A DNA stretch of 64,000 nt. Origin: Persicimonas caeni (GTDB lineage: Bacteria; Myxococcota_A; Bradymonadia; Bradymonadales; Bradymonadaceae). The notes beneath the pieces were generated by a model. That model did not search any database, was not told where the DNA came from, and worked only from the letters and a program-made list of their open reading frames with translations. The stretch spans positions 7,219,074 to 7,283,073 of the forward strand of contig NZ_CP041186.1 in the NCBI RefSeq assembly GCF_006517175.1, in the 5' to 3' direction. Positions 47,957 through 56,369 of this stretch are shown one piece after another; position 1 is the first letter of the stretch, and each line of letters opens with the position of its first letter. The translations under genes and the position numbers were made by a program.

Positions 47957-48352
47957 ATGAGCAGACGATCGAAGAGAGGTTTTCGGCGAAGCGACCGCGT
48001 CGGCCAACAGTTGCACGAGGTGATCGCCACGCTGCTGTTGACCGAGGTCGACGACCCCCGCGTGCAGCAAGTGCAGGTCACCGACGTCGAGGTGACGCCT
48101 GATTTGCAGCACGCTCATGTGTATTACGTGCTGCTCGACCAGCGCGAGGAAGACCTCGGCGTCCAAGAGGGGTTGGAGCGCTCGGAAGGGTATATCAAGC
48201 ACGAGCTGAGCAATCGGCTCGAGCTTCGATACGTGCCCGAGCTGCATTTCAAGTACGATGAGTCGGTCGAGCGCGGCCGGCGCATGGACGAGTTGCTGTC
48301 CAACCTCGACACCGGCGCTGGTAACCTAGACAGCGACAATCAAGAAGAGTAA
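47957..48352 (+). CDS. rbfA: 30S ribosome-binding factor RbfA
   Basis: 131 aa. Cold-shock-linked 16S rRNA maturation factor with a KH-like fold. Family signatures: RVGQQLHEVIATLLLTEVDD, VQVTDVEVTPDLQHAHVYYV and LSNRLELRYVPELHFKYDES. The last 20 residues are Asn/Asp-rich. In the usual position after infB. Confidence 0.94.
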   Translation: MSRRSKRGFRRSDRVGQQLHEVIATLLLTEVDDPRVQQVQVTDVEVTPDLQHAHVYYVLLDQREEDLGVQEGLERSEGYIKHELSNRLELRYVPELHFKYDESVERGRRMDELLSNLDTGAGNLDSDNQEE

Positions 48353-48400
48353 GAACCGTGGGTCCGACTAGATGATCGAGCCCACCCCGCCGAAGAGTGA

Positions 48401-49435
48401 ATGCCCATGAATGCGTCAACGGGCGGCGACCCAGCTATTGAACTCGTGCCGACAACCGTGGAACTAGCCGACCAGATCGAGCGCTTTCTCGAAGTCATCG
48501 AGGAAAATGAGCGATTCCTGGTCGTCTCACACACGTCCCCCGACGGTGACGCGATCGGCTCGACGCTGAGCATGGGGCTTCTGCTCGAGGCCCTCGGAAA
48601 AGAGGTGGTCTTCTATAACCGCGACGCGGTGCCCTATAACTTCGGGTTTCTGGAGGGCGCCGACGCCATGGTCACCGAAGTGCCGGCCGACGCCGACATC
48701 GACGTCACCGTCGTGCTGGACTGCGCCGAGCCGGAGCGTATCGGTGAGGAGTTCCCCGAGCAGGGCTGGGGCGACACGATCGTGGTCGTCGACCACCACA
48801 AGACGTGGGATGCGGAGTTTGCCGACATCTACGTGCGCGATGTGGGCGCAGCCGCGACCGGTGAGCTCGTCTACCGTCTGGTGGTGGCCGCCGGGGTCAA
48901 GCTCGACAAGCCCATCGCCGAGGCGTTGTACTGCTGTGTGATGACTGACACGGGAAGCTTCCGCTACTCGAACACGTCGCGCACCACGTTCCGCATCGCA
49001 GGCGAGCTTATCGACGCAGGCGTCGAGCCGTGGCGGATGACCTCGCACATCTACGAGAGCAATCCGAAGGAGCGCCTCGAGCTGCTCGCCCTCGTTCTTA
49101 ACACGCTCGAGTTCTCCCACTGCGGCCGACTCGCCTTCTTGCGCATCGAAGACGAGATGTTCGAGTCGACCGGCACCGGGCCCGAACTCACCGACGGTTT
49201 CATCAACTACGCGCGCTCCATTCGGGGCGTCGAGGTTGCCACGCAGCTTCGAGAGGATGATGAAGATCTGTGGCGCGTGTCGTTTCGCTCGCGGGGCAAG
49301 GTCGACGTCTCCGAACTCGCCGCCAAGTTTGGCGGCGGCGGCCATCACAACGCCGCCGGCTGCCGGATCGAGGGGACGAGCGACGAAATCGTCGAGAAGT
49401 TGAGCCAGGCGCTCGTCGAGTTGCTCGACGAATAG
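48401..49435 (+). CDS. nrnA: DHH-family phosphoesterase, NrnA-like (oligoribonuclease / pAp phosphatase)
   Basis: 344 aa. DHH domain: HTSPDGDAIGSTLSMGLLLE, VVLDCAEPERIGEE, VVDHHKTWDAEFADI and MTDTGSFRYSNTS give the metal-binding Asp/His residues. DHHA1 domain ends in KFGGGGHHNAAGCRIEGTSD. The protein degrades nanoRNA or pAp in relatives. Such genes often sit between rbfA and truB, as here, which supports the assignment. Start assigned at ATG 48401 (GAAGAG upstream), with a second ATG two codons on. Confidence 0.92.
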   Translation: MPMNASTGGDPAIELVPTTVELADQIERFLEVIEENERFLVVSHTSPDGDAIGSTLSMGLLLEALGKEVVFYNRDAVPYNFGFLEGADAMVTEVPADADIDVTVVLDCAEPERIGEEFPEQGWGDTIVVVDHHKTWDAEFADIYVRDVGAAATGELVYRLVVAAGVKLDKPIAEALYCCVMTDTGSFRYSNTSRTTFRIAGELIDAGVEPWRMTSHIYESNPKERLELLALVLNTLEFSHCGRLAFLRIEDEMFESTGTGPELTDGFINYARSIRGVEVATQLREDDEDLWRVSFRSRGKVDVSELAAKFGGGGHHNAAGCRIEGTSDEIVEKLSQALVELLDE

Positions 49436-49507
49436 CAGGTAGCCTGCCTCACCTGCATCTCGAACCTGATTCCCAAATCTGATCTCACCTCATAGGGGCA
49501 GAGAACC

Positions 49508-50395
49508 ATGGATGGTCTATTGCTCGTCGACAAGCCGACCGGGATGACCAGCTTCGACGTCATCCGCAATATTCGGCGCGTGGCGAATACCCGCAAAATC
49601 GGACATACCGGCACGCTCGACCCACAGGCGAGCGGGCTGCTTCCGCTGGTGGTGGGCCGGTGCACCAAACTGGCCAACTTCTTGAGCCTCGACGTCAAAG
49701 AGTACGATTTCGAGATGGAACTCGGCGTCGAGACCGAAACGGGTGACGTCGAGGGCGAAGCCGTACGCGAGTGTCCGTGGGAGCACGTAAGCGAAGAGGC
49801 GATCCGCGAGGCCTGCGAGCAATTTATTGGTGAGATCGAGCAGGTGCCGCCGATCTATTCGGCAGTCAAGGTGAACGGCAAGCGCGCCTATGAACTCGCT
49901 CGCAAGGGCGAAGAGTTCGAACTCGAGCCGCGACCGGTGACCATCGAGTCGCTAAGCCTCGTGAGCTTCGAGCCCCCCCGAGCCAAGCTTCACACACGCT
50001 GCGGCTCGGGAACCTACGTGCGCGCCTTGGTGCGCGATCTCGGCGGCGCGCTCGGCTCGTGTGCGTACACCACGGCGATTCGCCGCACGGTGGTCGGGCG
50101 CTTTTCGCTCGACGAAGCGACGCCGCTTGCAGAGATTACCCCCGAGAACTTCTCCGATCTCTTGCTCCCTCCCATCGAGTTGATGCGCGAGTTTCCGACC
50201 TACACCGTCGACGAATCGATGTGTTTGGCGTTGGGCTACGGCCAAAATATCCAGCCCGAGCGGCTCGACGTCGACGTCGACAGCTTCGTCGCCGTCGCCA
50301 ATGAGGCCGGCGAACTAGTCGCGGTGACCGTGGCGCGTGAGACCGAAGAGGGCCTGGCGTTGCGACCCAAGCGCGTGCTCAAACCCCAGCATTGA
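49508..50395 (+). CDS. truB: tRNA pseudouridine(55) synthase TruB
   Basis: 295 aa. Makes pseudouridine 55 in the T-loop of tRNA. The catalytic Asp is in KIGHTGTLDPQASGLLPLVV. Further signatures are LLVDKPTGMTSFDVI, QVPPIYSAVKVNGKRAYELAR and CGSGTYVRALVRDLG. The C-terminus holds a PUA-like region (residues 240-295). Its stop is 14 bp from the next gene. Confidence 0.96.
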   Translation: MDGLLLVDKPTGMTSFDVIRNIRRVANTRKIGHTGTLDPQASGLLPLVVGRCTKLANFLSLDVKEYDFEMELGVETETGDVEGEAVRECPWEHVSEEAIREACEQFIGEIEQVPPIYSAVKVNGKRAYELARKGEEFELEPRPVTIESLSLVSFEPPRAKLHTRCGSGTYVRALVRDLGGALGSCAYTTAIRRTVVGRFSLDEATPLAEITPENFSDLLLPPIELMREFPTYTVDESMCLALGYGQNIQPERLDVDVDSFVAVANEAGELVAVTVARETEEGLALRPKRVLKPQH

Positions 50396-50409
50396 ACCGA
50401 GGACAGCCG

Positions 50410-51477
50410 ATGGAGTCTCCTGCAATCGTCGTTTATGGAGTCACTGGCTTCACTGGACGTCTGGTGGCTCGTGAACTCGCCCAGAAAGCGGTGCCGTTCG
50501 TGGCCTCGGCCAGGAACCGCACCAAGCTGGACAACCTCGTCGCCGCACTGCGGCGCGATCTCAACGCCGAGGTCGAGACGCGCCAGGCCAGTGTCGACCA
50601 GTCGCATTCGCTCGACGAGATGCTCCAAGGCGCCAAGGTGCTCATCAATTGCGCCGGGCCGTTTATGGATATCGGCGCGCCGGTCGTCGAGGCAGCCGTG
50701 CGTAACGGCGTGCATTATTTCGACACCACCGGCGAGCAGGGCTTTATGCGGTGGGTGCAGAGCGAACTCGCCGCCGAGGCGCACGAAAAAGGCGTCGTGC
50801 TGGCGCCTGGGTCGGCCTACGAGTACGCCACCGGCAATTTCGCCGCCAAACTCGCCGCCGCGAAGGGCGCGCGCAAGCTCGGGATCTGCTACGCCGTGCG
50901 CGGCATGGCCATGAGTCACGGCACGAAGAAGTCAATCGTGCGTGTCTTGTCGAGCGACGGCTACACCTTCGTCGGCGGTCACCTCGAGCGGCGCAAACCG
51001 GCGTACCGCCTGTTCGACGTGCCCCTCCCGAGCGGCCGCACCGTCAAGGGGGCGTGGTTTCCCGGTGGTGAATCCCTGACCGTGCCACTCTTTGCCAACG
51101 TCAAGCAGGTCGAGTCGTGTCTGGCCGTCGGCGAGACGGCTGGAAAGCTGCTCAAACTCGCCTCGCCGGTCATCGAAAAGCTCGCCGGCACGGTTGGCGG
51201 AGTCGCCGACCGCGTGATCGATTTCACCGGGGGCGACCCGCACAAAGCCGGCGCCGAGCCCGATTTTGTCGTCGCCGCTTTCGACCCCGACAACGCCCAT
51301 TTTTACGCCGCCATCACGGGCAAAGATCCCTACGATGTCACGGCGCGCGTCATCGTCGAGGCTGCTCGGCGCACCGCAGATACGCCGCCCGACGAGGGCG
51401 GGTTTACCTCATTGCCCGCGCTCTTTAACGTGCGCGAGTTTGTCGACGCCGTCGACCTCGACATCGTCGAACGTTAA
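50410..51477 (+). CDS. saccharopine dehydrogenase-like NAD(P)-binding reductase
   Basis: 355 aa. N-terminal Rossmann motif VVYGVTGFTGRLVARELAQ, then NCAGPFMDIGAPVVEAAVRN and HYFDTTGEQGFMRWV, the set found in saccharopine-dehydrogenase-like and trans-acting enoyl-reductase proteins. The substrate cannot be told; true saccharopine dehydrogenase activity is unlikely. The ATG at 50410 with CCGAGG upstream is preferred to a TTG at 50392. It is cotranscribed with truB by spacing. Confidence 0.85.
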   Translation: MESPAIVVYGVTGFTGRLVARELAQKAVPFVASARNRTKLDNLVAALRRDLNAEVETRQASVDQSHSLDEMLQGAKVLINCAGPFMDIGAPVVEAAVRNGVHYFDTTGEQGFMRWVQSELAAEAHEKGVVLAPGSAYEYATGNFAAKLAAAKGARKLGICYAVRGMAMSHGTKKSIVRVLSSDGYTFVGGHLERRKPAYRLFDVPLPSGRTVKGAWFPGGESLTVPLFANVKQVESCLAVGETAGKLLKLASPVIEKLAGTVGGVADRVIDFTGGDPHKAGAEPDFVVAAFDPDNAHFYAAITGKDPYDVTARVIVEAARRTADTPPDEGGFTSLPALFNVREFVDAVDLDIVER

Positions 51478-51515
51478 TTCCTTTCGTTTATCCCTGTCTT
51501 ATTGGCCATATCCGC

Positions 51516-53660
51516 ATGAGCAAGACCAACACGAAATCCATCGTCGAGCGTGTCGCGCGACAGCTCGGGATCAAGAATCACCAAGTCGAGGGGACGATGA
51601 GCCTCCTCGATGAGGGCAATACGGTTCCGTTCATCGCCCGCTACCGCAAAGAGGCGACCGGAAACCTCGACGAGGTGCAGATTCGTGACGTCGCCTCGAC
51701 CGTCGATGCGATTCGTCAGCTCGAGGACCGTCGCAAGACGATCTTAGCGAGCATCGAAGAGCAGGGCGCGCTGACCGCGGAGCTGCGCAAAAAGTTGCTG
51801 CAAGCCGACACGGTCGCTCGCCTCGAAGATCTGTACGCGCCATACCGCCCCAAGCGTCGCACCCGCGGCCAGAAGGCTCGCGAAGCAGGTCTCGAGCCCG
51901 TCGCCGAGACGATCTGGAAGGGCGGGGACATTCGCGCCGCTGCCAAGGCCCATGTGTGCGACGACTACCCGAGCGCCGACGACGTCATCGGCGGGGCTAA
52001 GGACATCATTGCCGAGGATATCTCGGACGACGCAGAGGTGCGCGACCGCGTGCGCCGCGAGGCGCGAAAGCGCGGCAAATTCGCGTGTAGACGCCGTCGT
52101 GGTGGGGATGAAGATCCGAACTTCAAGCTTTACTTTGAGTTTTCGACGTCGGTCCAGCACGCCAAACCTCATCAAGTACTTGCGATTCGTCGCGGGGAAA
52201 ACGAGAAGGTCTTGAGCGCGGGCATCGAGGTCGACGATGCGGCGATGTGCAGCTGGATTTCGAACCGCAAGAATGGCGCAAAGTCGGGCCAGGGCCGTAA
52301 GCTCGTCGACGAGGCGATCGAGGACGGATACAAGCGCTTGATCCACCCGTCCATCGAGCGAGACATTCGAGGAGAACTTGAAGAAATGGCCGAGGAACAC
52401 GCTATCGGCGTGTTCGCGCTCAACTTGAAGAACCTCTTGCTCCAGCCGCCTTTGCCCGGCCGGCGCATTCTGGGGATCGACCCGGGCTACCGCACCGGCT
52501 GCAAGATGGCGGTCATCTCGAAGTCGGGTGAGTTCGAGACGACCGACATGATCTACGTGCACGACGGGCGCCGAAACGAAGCCCCGCACAAGATCCGAAA
52601 GATGATCGATGGGCACGACATCGACGTGGTGGCCGTGGGCAACGGCACAGGCAGCCGAGAGACCGAGCAGGCCGTCGCTGACGCCATCAGCGCGATCGAC
52701 CGCGACGTGCAGTACGCCATCGTCGACGAAGCCGGCGCGAGCGTCTACAGCGCCTCGGACATCGCCCGGCGCGAGTTTCCCGACCTAGACGTCAGCGTGC
52801 GCGGCGCGATTTCGATCGCTCGCCGTCTGCAAGACCCGCTCGCCGAGCTCGTCAAGATCGACCCGAAGAGCATCGGCGTGGGCATGTACCAGCACGATGT
52901 GAACCAGACGCAGCTCCAAGAGTCGCTCGACGCGGTCGTCGAGGACGTGGTCAACGGCGTGGGCGTCGATCTGGGCTCGGCCTCCGAGCCTCTCCTGGCG
53001 CGCGTGGCCGGCATCGGGCCGACGCTCGCCCGGCGCATCGTCAAGCACCGGTCGCGAAGCGGCGGGATCAAGAGCCGCGAAGAACTCAAAGACGTACGCG
53101 GCGTAGGCGCGAAGACCTACGAGCAGTGCGCCGGATTCTTGCGTATCCGAAACGGAAAGGAGCCCCTCGACGGAACGGGCATCCACCCGGAGAACTACAA
53201 GATGGCGCGGGCGATCCTCAAGGAAGCGGGCGCCAAGCTCGGCGAGGACAACCTGCAGCAGCGCCTCAAGGGGCTGCGCTCGTCAGGTAAGCTCGGCCAA
53301 CTCGCCGACAAACACGGCGTCGGCCGCTATACGCTCGAGGATATCGTCGACGCGCTGCTTCGCCCCGGCCGCGATCCGCGCGAGGCGCTCGACCCGCCCC
53401 AGCTTCGCAGCGACGTTCTGAAGATGGAGGACCTGCGCGAGGGTATGAAGCTCACCGGCACGGTGCGCAACGTGGTCGACTTCGGCGCCTTCGTCGACAT
53501 CGGCGTCAAGCAAGACGGCTTGGTGCACGTGAGCGAGATGGCCGACCGCTACGTTAAAAATCCGCACGACTTCGTCAGCGTGGGTGACAAGATCGAAGTG
53601 ATGATTTTGTCGGTCGACAAGGACCGCGGTCGCATTGGTTTGTCGATGAAGCAGGCATAA
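51516..53660 (+). CDS. tex: Tex family RNA-binding transcription accessory protein
   Basis: 714 aa. Helical N-terminal region with TVPFIARYRKEATGNLDEVQ, the YqgF/RNase H-like core at ILGIDPGYRTGCKMAVI, helix-hairpin-helix motifs (GIGPTLARRIVKHR, VRGVGAKTYEQCAGFLRI) and a C-terminal S1 domain (LTGTVRNVVDFGAFVDIGVK, QDGLVHVSEMADRYV). Tex is the bacterial relative of Spt6. Family length is normal (about 720-780). A basic insertion near residue 190 (RRRRGGDED) is not typical. A terminator follows. Confidence 0.95.
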   Translation: MSKTNTKSIVERVARQLGIKNHQVEGTMSLLDEGNTVPFIARYRKEATGNLDEVQIRDVASTVDAIRQLEDRRKTILASIEEQGALTAELRKKLLQADTVARLEDLYAPYRPKRRTRGQKAREAGLEPVAETIWKGGDIRAAAKAHVCDDYPSADDVIGGAKDIIAEDISDDAEVRDRVRREARKRGKFACRRRRGGDEDPNFKLYFEFSTSVQHAKPHQVLAIRRGENEKVLSAGIEVDDAAMCSWISNRKNGAKSGQGRKLVDEAIEDGYKRLIHPSIERDIRGELEEMAEEHAIGVFALNLKNLLLQPPLPGRRILGIDPGYRTGCKMAVISKSGEFETTDMIYVHDGRRNEAPHKIRKMIDGHDIDVVAVGNGTGSRETEQAVADAISAIDRDVQYAIVDEAGASVYSASDIARREFPDLDVSVRGAISIARRLQDPLAELVKIDPKSIGVGMYQHDVNQTQLQESLDAVVEDVVNGVGVDLGSASEPLLARVAGIGPTLARRIVKHRSRSGGIKSREELKDVRGVGAKTYEQCAGFLRIRNGKEPLDGTGIHPENYKMARAILKEAGAKLGEDNLQQRLKGLRSSGKLGQLADKHGVGRYTLEDIVDALLRPGRDPREALDPPQLRSDVLKMEDLREGMKLTGTVRNVVDFGAFVDIGVKQDGLVHVSEMADRYVKNPHDFVSVGDKIEVMILSVDKDRGRIGLSMKQA

Positions 53661-53684
53661 CTACAAACACGGATGTGGTGTGCA

Positions 53685-53719
53685 CGAAAGGGCCGGGATG
53701 CTTTCCCGGCCCTTTCGTC
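53685..53719 (+). terminator. terminator after tex, shared with the ThrRS-fragment gene
   Basis: 14-bp perfect stem CGAAAGGGCCGGGA / TCCCGGCCCTTTCG with a 5-base loop. The T-run is short (TTT) on both strands, so it could work in either direction. Confidence 0.75.
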
Positions 53720-53754
53720 GTTCGAGACCGTCGGTCAATCGCATCGGTACGCGG

Positions 53755-54314
53755 TCACACCGGCGGGCTGGCCTCCGCGGCAAGCTCGGCGATGGCTTCG
53801 TCGCGCAGCTGATTTTGCTGTCCCTCCTGGTCGCGCACACTCACCGAACGACTCCCAACCTCTCGGTCGCCGACGATGAGCATCCACGGGATGCCCGTGT
53901 CGTGGGCTTCGGCGATGCGGCGTCCGACGCTCTCGTCGGGGGCCACGACGCGTCCTCGGATACCTCGCGCACCGAGCTCTCGAGCGAGGGCGTCGGCGTA
54001 GTCGACGTGGTCCTCCCCAATTGGCAACACATGCGCCTGAACGGGCGCGAGCCACGCCGGAAGCCTTCCTTTGTGGTGCTCGAGGAGCAAGCCCATGAAC
54101 CGCTCGAGACTTCCCAGATGGGGTGGCGCAGCAGATGGGGAGAGCGCACTTCCTCGTAGCCGTCGGCTCGCATGCGCCGGCGCGCGGCCTCCTCGAGCAG
54201 CCGGCACAACTTGACGCCCCTCGGGTTCCAGAACACCATGCCGGGCGCTTCGTCTTGGAAATGCAACAGGTCCATACGCTGGGCGATTTGTCTGTGGTCG
54301 TTTGCATCTAACAT
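53755..54314 (-). pseudogene. threonyl-tRNA synthetase (catalytic-core type) remnant with internal deletion and frameshift
   Basis: Two frames together give a shortened ThrRS. From the ATG at 54314 (AGGAGG upstream): DHRQIAQRMDLLHFQDEAPG, MVFWNPRGVKLCRLLEEAAR and RSPHLLRHPIWEVS, the start of the class II core including motif 1. At about 54115-54125 the sequence jumps, in another frame, to LGSLERFMGLLLEHHKGRLP, the motif 3 region. The anticodon-binding domain follows (WLAPVQAHVLPIGEDHVDYA, SVGRRIAEAHDTGIPWMLIV) to a stop at 53755. About 200 residues, including motif 2, are missing. The N-terminal TGS and editing domains were never part of this copy. A Thr-rich leader lies upstream. An intact housekeeping thrS is expected elsewhere. 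Confidence 0.88.
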
Positions 54315-54385
54315 CGTCTTTCCTCCTGAATCATCGCCCGGTCATCCGGAGGAGCGGCCGTCGAACGCGAGACAAGAAACGCGAA

Positions 54386-54416
54386 ACGCCCCGTCCGGGA
54401 AAACCGGGCAGGGCGT
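54386..54416 (-). terminator. attenuator-like hairpin before the ThrRS remnant
   Basis: On the minus strand ACGCCCTGCCCGG (54416-54404) pairs with CCGGACGGGGCGT (54398-54386) with one G-U and one mismatch; the loop is TTTTC. A T-rich but broken tract (TTCGCGTTTCTTGT) follows. It lies between the Thr-rich leader and the ThrRS start, as an attenuator terminator would. Confidence 0.65.
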
Positions 54417-54444
54417 GAGTTCGTGCGTTTCTGTGTCGGTCAGT

Positions 54445-54525
54445 TCACCGCATGCGCACCTCACCAGCCCCGCCGGTGCGGGTGGTGGTCGTGGTGGTGC
54501 GGGCTGTGGTGAACCGCGCGTTCAT
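54445..54525 (-). CDS. threonine-rich leader peptide (ThrL-like)
   Basis: 26-codon frame: MNARFTTARTTTTTTRTGGA then GEVRMR and TGA. Nine of 26 codons are Thr, with a block of six in a row (54498-54481, mostly ACC plus one ACG). A hairpin with a T-rich tail and then a threonyl-tRNA synthetase start follow. This is the classical design of Thr-codon-controlled attenuation. The ribosome-binding site is weak (GAGAAAG). Confidence 0.78.
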   Translation of the reverse strand: MNARFTTARTTTTTTRTGGAGEVRMR

Positions 54526-54579
54526 GGCGTCTTTCTCGTTTTCGTGCCGGCAACAGCGCCGGCAGCGTCTCCACAAGCG

Positions 54580-55182
54580 CTAGCAGTCCGATTCGGCGCT
54601 GGCAACAGAGCGTGAGCGTCGTCCGCGACGCACCTCGACGTCGCTCAGGTCATTGGAGCGAACCCGAAAGATGTCGAGATGAGTCCACTGCGGCTCGTAG
54701 AGCAGCGTCGAGTAGAGCTCTTTTCGCTGCTTCCAAGTCTTTGCTGCCCACCAGATGATCGAGTCGCGGCTGAGGAACGCACGCCGAAAGGTCGCGTGAT
54801 TTCCGGAATTCCAGAGATCGCACCTGCTGATGCAGCGGTCGAGCGTGCGCCCAAGCATTTGGGTCATGACGACGTGGAATGGGAGGTCGAGCCAGACGAT
54901 GGCCTGGGCGCGCCGCCAGGCGATGTCCCGCGCTTTCGAGTAGTTGCCGTCGACGACCCAGCGCTCGCCGGCGCAGGCGCTGGCGACTTGGGCGCGGAAG
55001 TCGTCGGTCTCGCGCATCTGCCAGTCGGGCAGCCAGAAGAGCCCGTCGAGCTCGATGTGGCGGTTGCTCGTGTGCCAGGCGAGGCGGTTGGCGAGCGTGG
55101 ACTTGCCCGAGCCGGAAGTGCCCACGACGACGTAGCGGTCGTGGGGCTCGCCGTGGCGGTTGTAGAGGTTTGTTAACTGCAT
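54580..55182 (-). CDS. FlaR-like P-loop kinase / AAA NTPase (adenylate-kinase-like)
   Basis: 200 aa. Walker A at VVVGTSGSGKSTLANRLAW, then HIELDGLFWLPDWQ and WVVDGNYSKARDIAW, the arrangement of the FlaR / topology-modulation group of small kinase-like proteins. WLDLPFHVVMTQMLGRTLDR is the Walker B region. The Arg-rich C-terminus (RRGRRSRS) is atypical. Substrate unknown. No ribosome-binding site is evident at the ATG at 55182, which lies 16 bp after the trxB terminator; a separate promoter would be needed. Confidence 0.82.
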   Translation of the reverse strand: MQLTNLYNRHGEPHDRYVVVGTSGSGKSTLANRLAWHTSNRHIELDGLFWLPDWQMRETDDFRAQVASACAGERWVVDGNYSKARDIAWRRAQAIVWLDLPFHVVMTQMLGRTLDRCISRCDLWNSGNHATFRRAFLSRDSIIWWAAKTWKQRKELYSTLLYEPQWTHLDIFRVRSNDLSDVEVRRGRRSRSVASAESDC

Positions 55183-55197
55183 AAGAGTGTGTGGGGC

Positions 55198-55234
55198 AAA
55201 AACAGAAAACGCGCGGCGTGTGATACGCCGCGCG
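55198..55234 (-). terminator. intrinsic terminator of trxB
   Basis: Perfect 10-bp stem CGCGCGGCGT / ACGCCGCGCG, 5-base loop, and TTTTCTGTTTTT on the minus strand. Confidence 0.9.
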
Positions 55235-55237
55235 CTT

Positions 55238-55310
55238 TGACTACGAGGGCAAGATGCCCCCGCACCGAAAAGCTGTGACTACGAGGGCAAGTTGCCCTCG
55301 CAGCGAAAAA
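55238..55310. repeat. two copies of the GAGGGCAAGAT repeat between trxB and the FlaR-like gene
   Basis: Units at 55243-55272 and 55281-55310, each preceded by TGACT. The first is close to the copies at 31369-31435. In the second, GAGGGCAAGTTGCCCTC is a near-perfect palindrome. Confidence 0.85.
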
Positions 55311-55315
55311 GGGGG

Positions 55316-56296
55316 TTAGTCCCATTCCTCGGTGCGGTGCTTCTCGATGTCGTGCGCCTCTTCGAGGTAGCGCTCGGCGTCGATGGCGCCTTTGCAGCCG
55401 CTGCCGGCGGCGGTGATGGCCTGACGGTAGGTCCAGTCTTGGACGTCGCCCACGGCGAACACGCCCGGCACGCTGGTGCGGCTCGAGTCGGGCTCGGTCA
55501 TGATGTAGCCGTGGTCGTTCATCTTGAGCTTACCCTTGAAGATCTCGGTGTTTGGGATGTGCCCGATGGCGATGAACAGGCCGTCGACGTCGAAGTCCTC
55601 GACGTCTTCGGTCTCGTTGTTCATCAGCTTGAGACCGGTCACGCCGTCGTCTTCGTTGCCGAGCACCTCGACGACCTCGCGGTTCCACAAGAATTCGATC
55701 TTGTCGTTGTTGAACGCGCGGTCCTGCATGATCTGCGAGGCGCGAAGCTCTTCGCGGCGGTGGATGACGGTGACCTTGCTGGCAAATTTGGTCAAGAAGA
55801 CCGCCTCTTCCATGGCCGAGTCGCCGCCGCCGACGATGGCGAGCTCCTGGTCGCGGAAGAAGAAACCGTCACAGGTGGCGCAGGTCGACACGCCGCGGCC
55901 CATCAGGCGCGACTCGCTGTCGAGGCCAAGTAGGCGAGCGCGAGCGCCCGAGGCGATGACGAACGTCTTTGTCTTATACTCGGTGCCGTCCTCGAGGGTG
56001 ACCGTGAAGGGGCGCTCCGACAGGTCGACCTTGGCGATGGAGGCCATGTGGGCCTCGGCGCCGAAACGAAGCGCCTGCTCGCGCATCTCGTTCATCAGGT
56101 CGGGGCCCATGATGCCATCGGAGAAGCCGGGGAAGTTCTCCACGTCGGTCGTGATGGTGAGCTGGCCGCCGGGCTGGGAGCCCTCGAAGACCACCGGCTC
56201 GAGGTTGGCGCGGGCGGTGTAGATCGCCGCGGTCAGGCCGGCAGGGCCCGAGCCCATGATGGTCACGTCGTACAAGTCTTTTTTCAGGTCAGTCAT
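55316..56296 (-). CDS. trxB: thioredoxin reductase
   Basis: 326 aa. NADPH-dependent flavoenzyme that reduces thioredoxin. FAD motif VTIMGSGPAGLTAAIYTARA, redox centre STCATCDGFFFRDQ (CxxC), NADPH motif VGGGDSAMEEAVFLTKFAS and the closing VFAVGDVQDWTYRQAITAAG. The length is normal. Followed by two repeats and a strong terminator. Confidence 0.97.
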   Translation of the reverse strand: MTDLKKDLYDVTIMGSGPAGLTAAIYTARANLEPVVFEGSQPGGQLTITTDVENFPGFSDGIMGPDLMNEMREQALRFGAEAHMASIAKVDLSERPFTVTLEDGTEYKTKTFVIASGARARLLGLDSESRLMGRGVSTCATCDGFFFRDQELAIVGGGDSAMEEAVFLTKFASKVTVIHRREELRASQIMQDRAFNNDKIEFLWNREVVEVLGNEDDGVTGLKLMNNETEDVEDFDVDGLFIAIGHIPNTEIFKGKLKMNDHGYIMTEPDSSRTSVPGVFAVGDVQDWTYRQAITAAGSGCKGAIDAERYLEEAHDIEKHRTEEWD

Positions 56297-56369
56297 TTAC
56301 TTCTCCAGAGCTGCTACAGGTGTGCTTAGGAATGTGCGCCTATTGCGATGCACAGATTCGATGAAGGTT

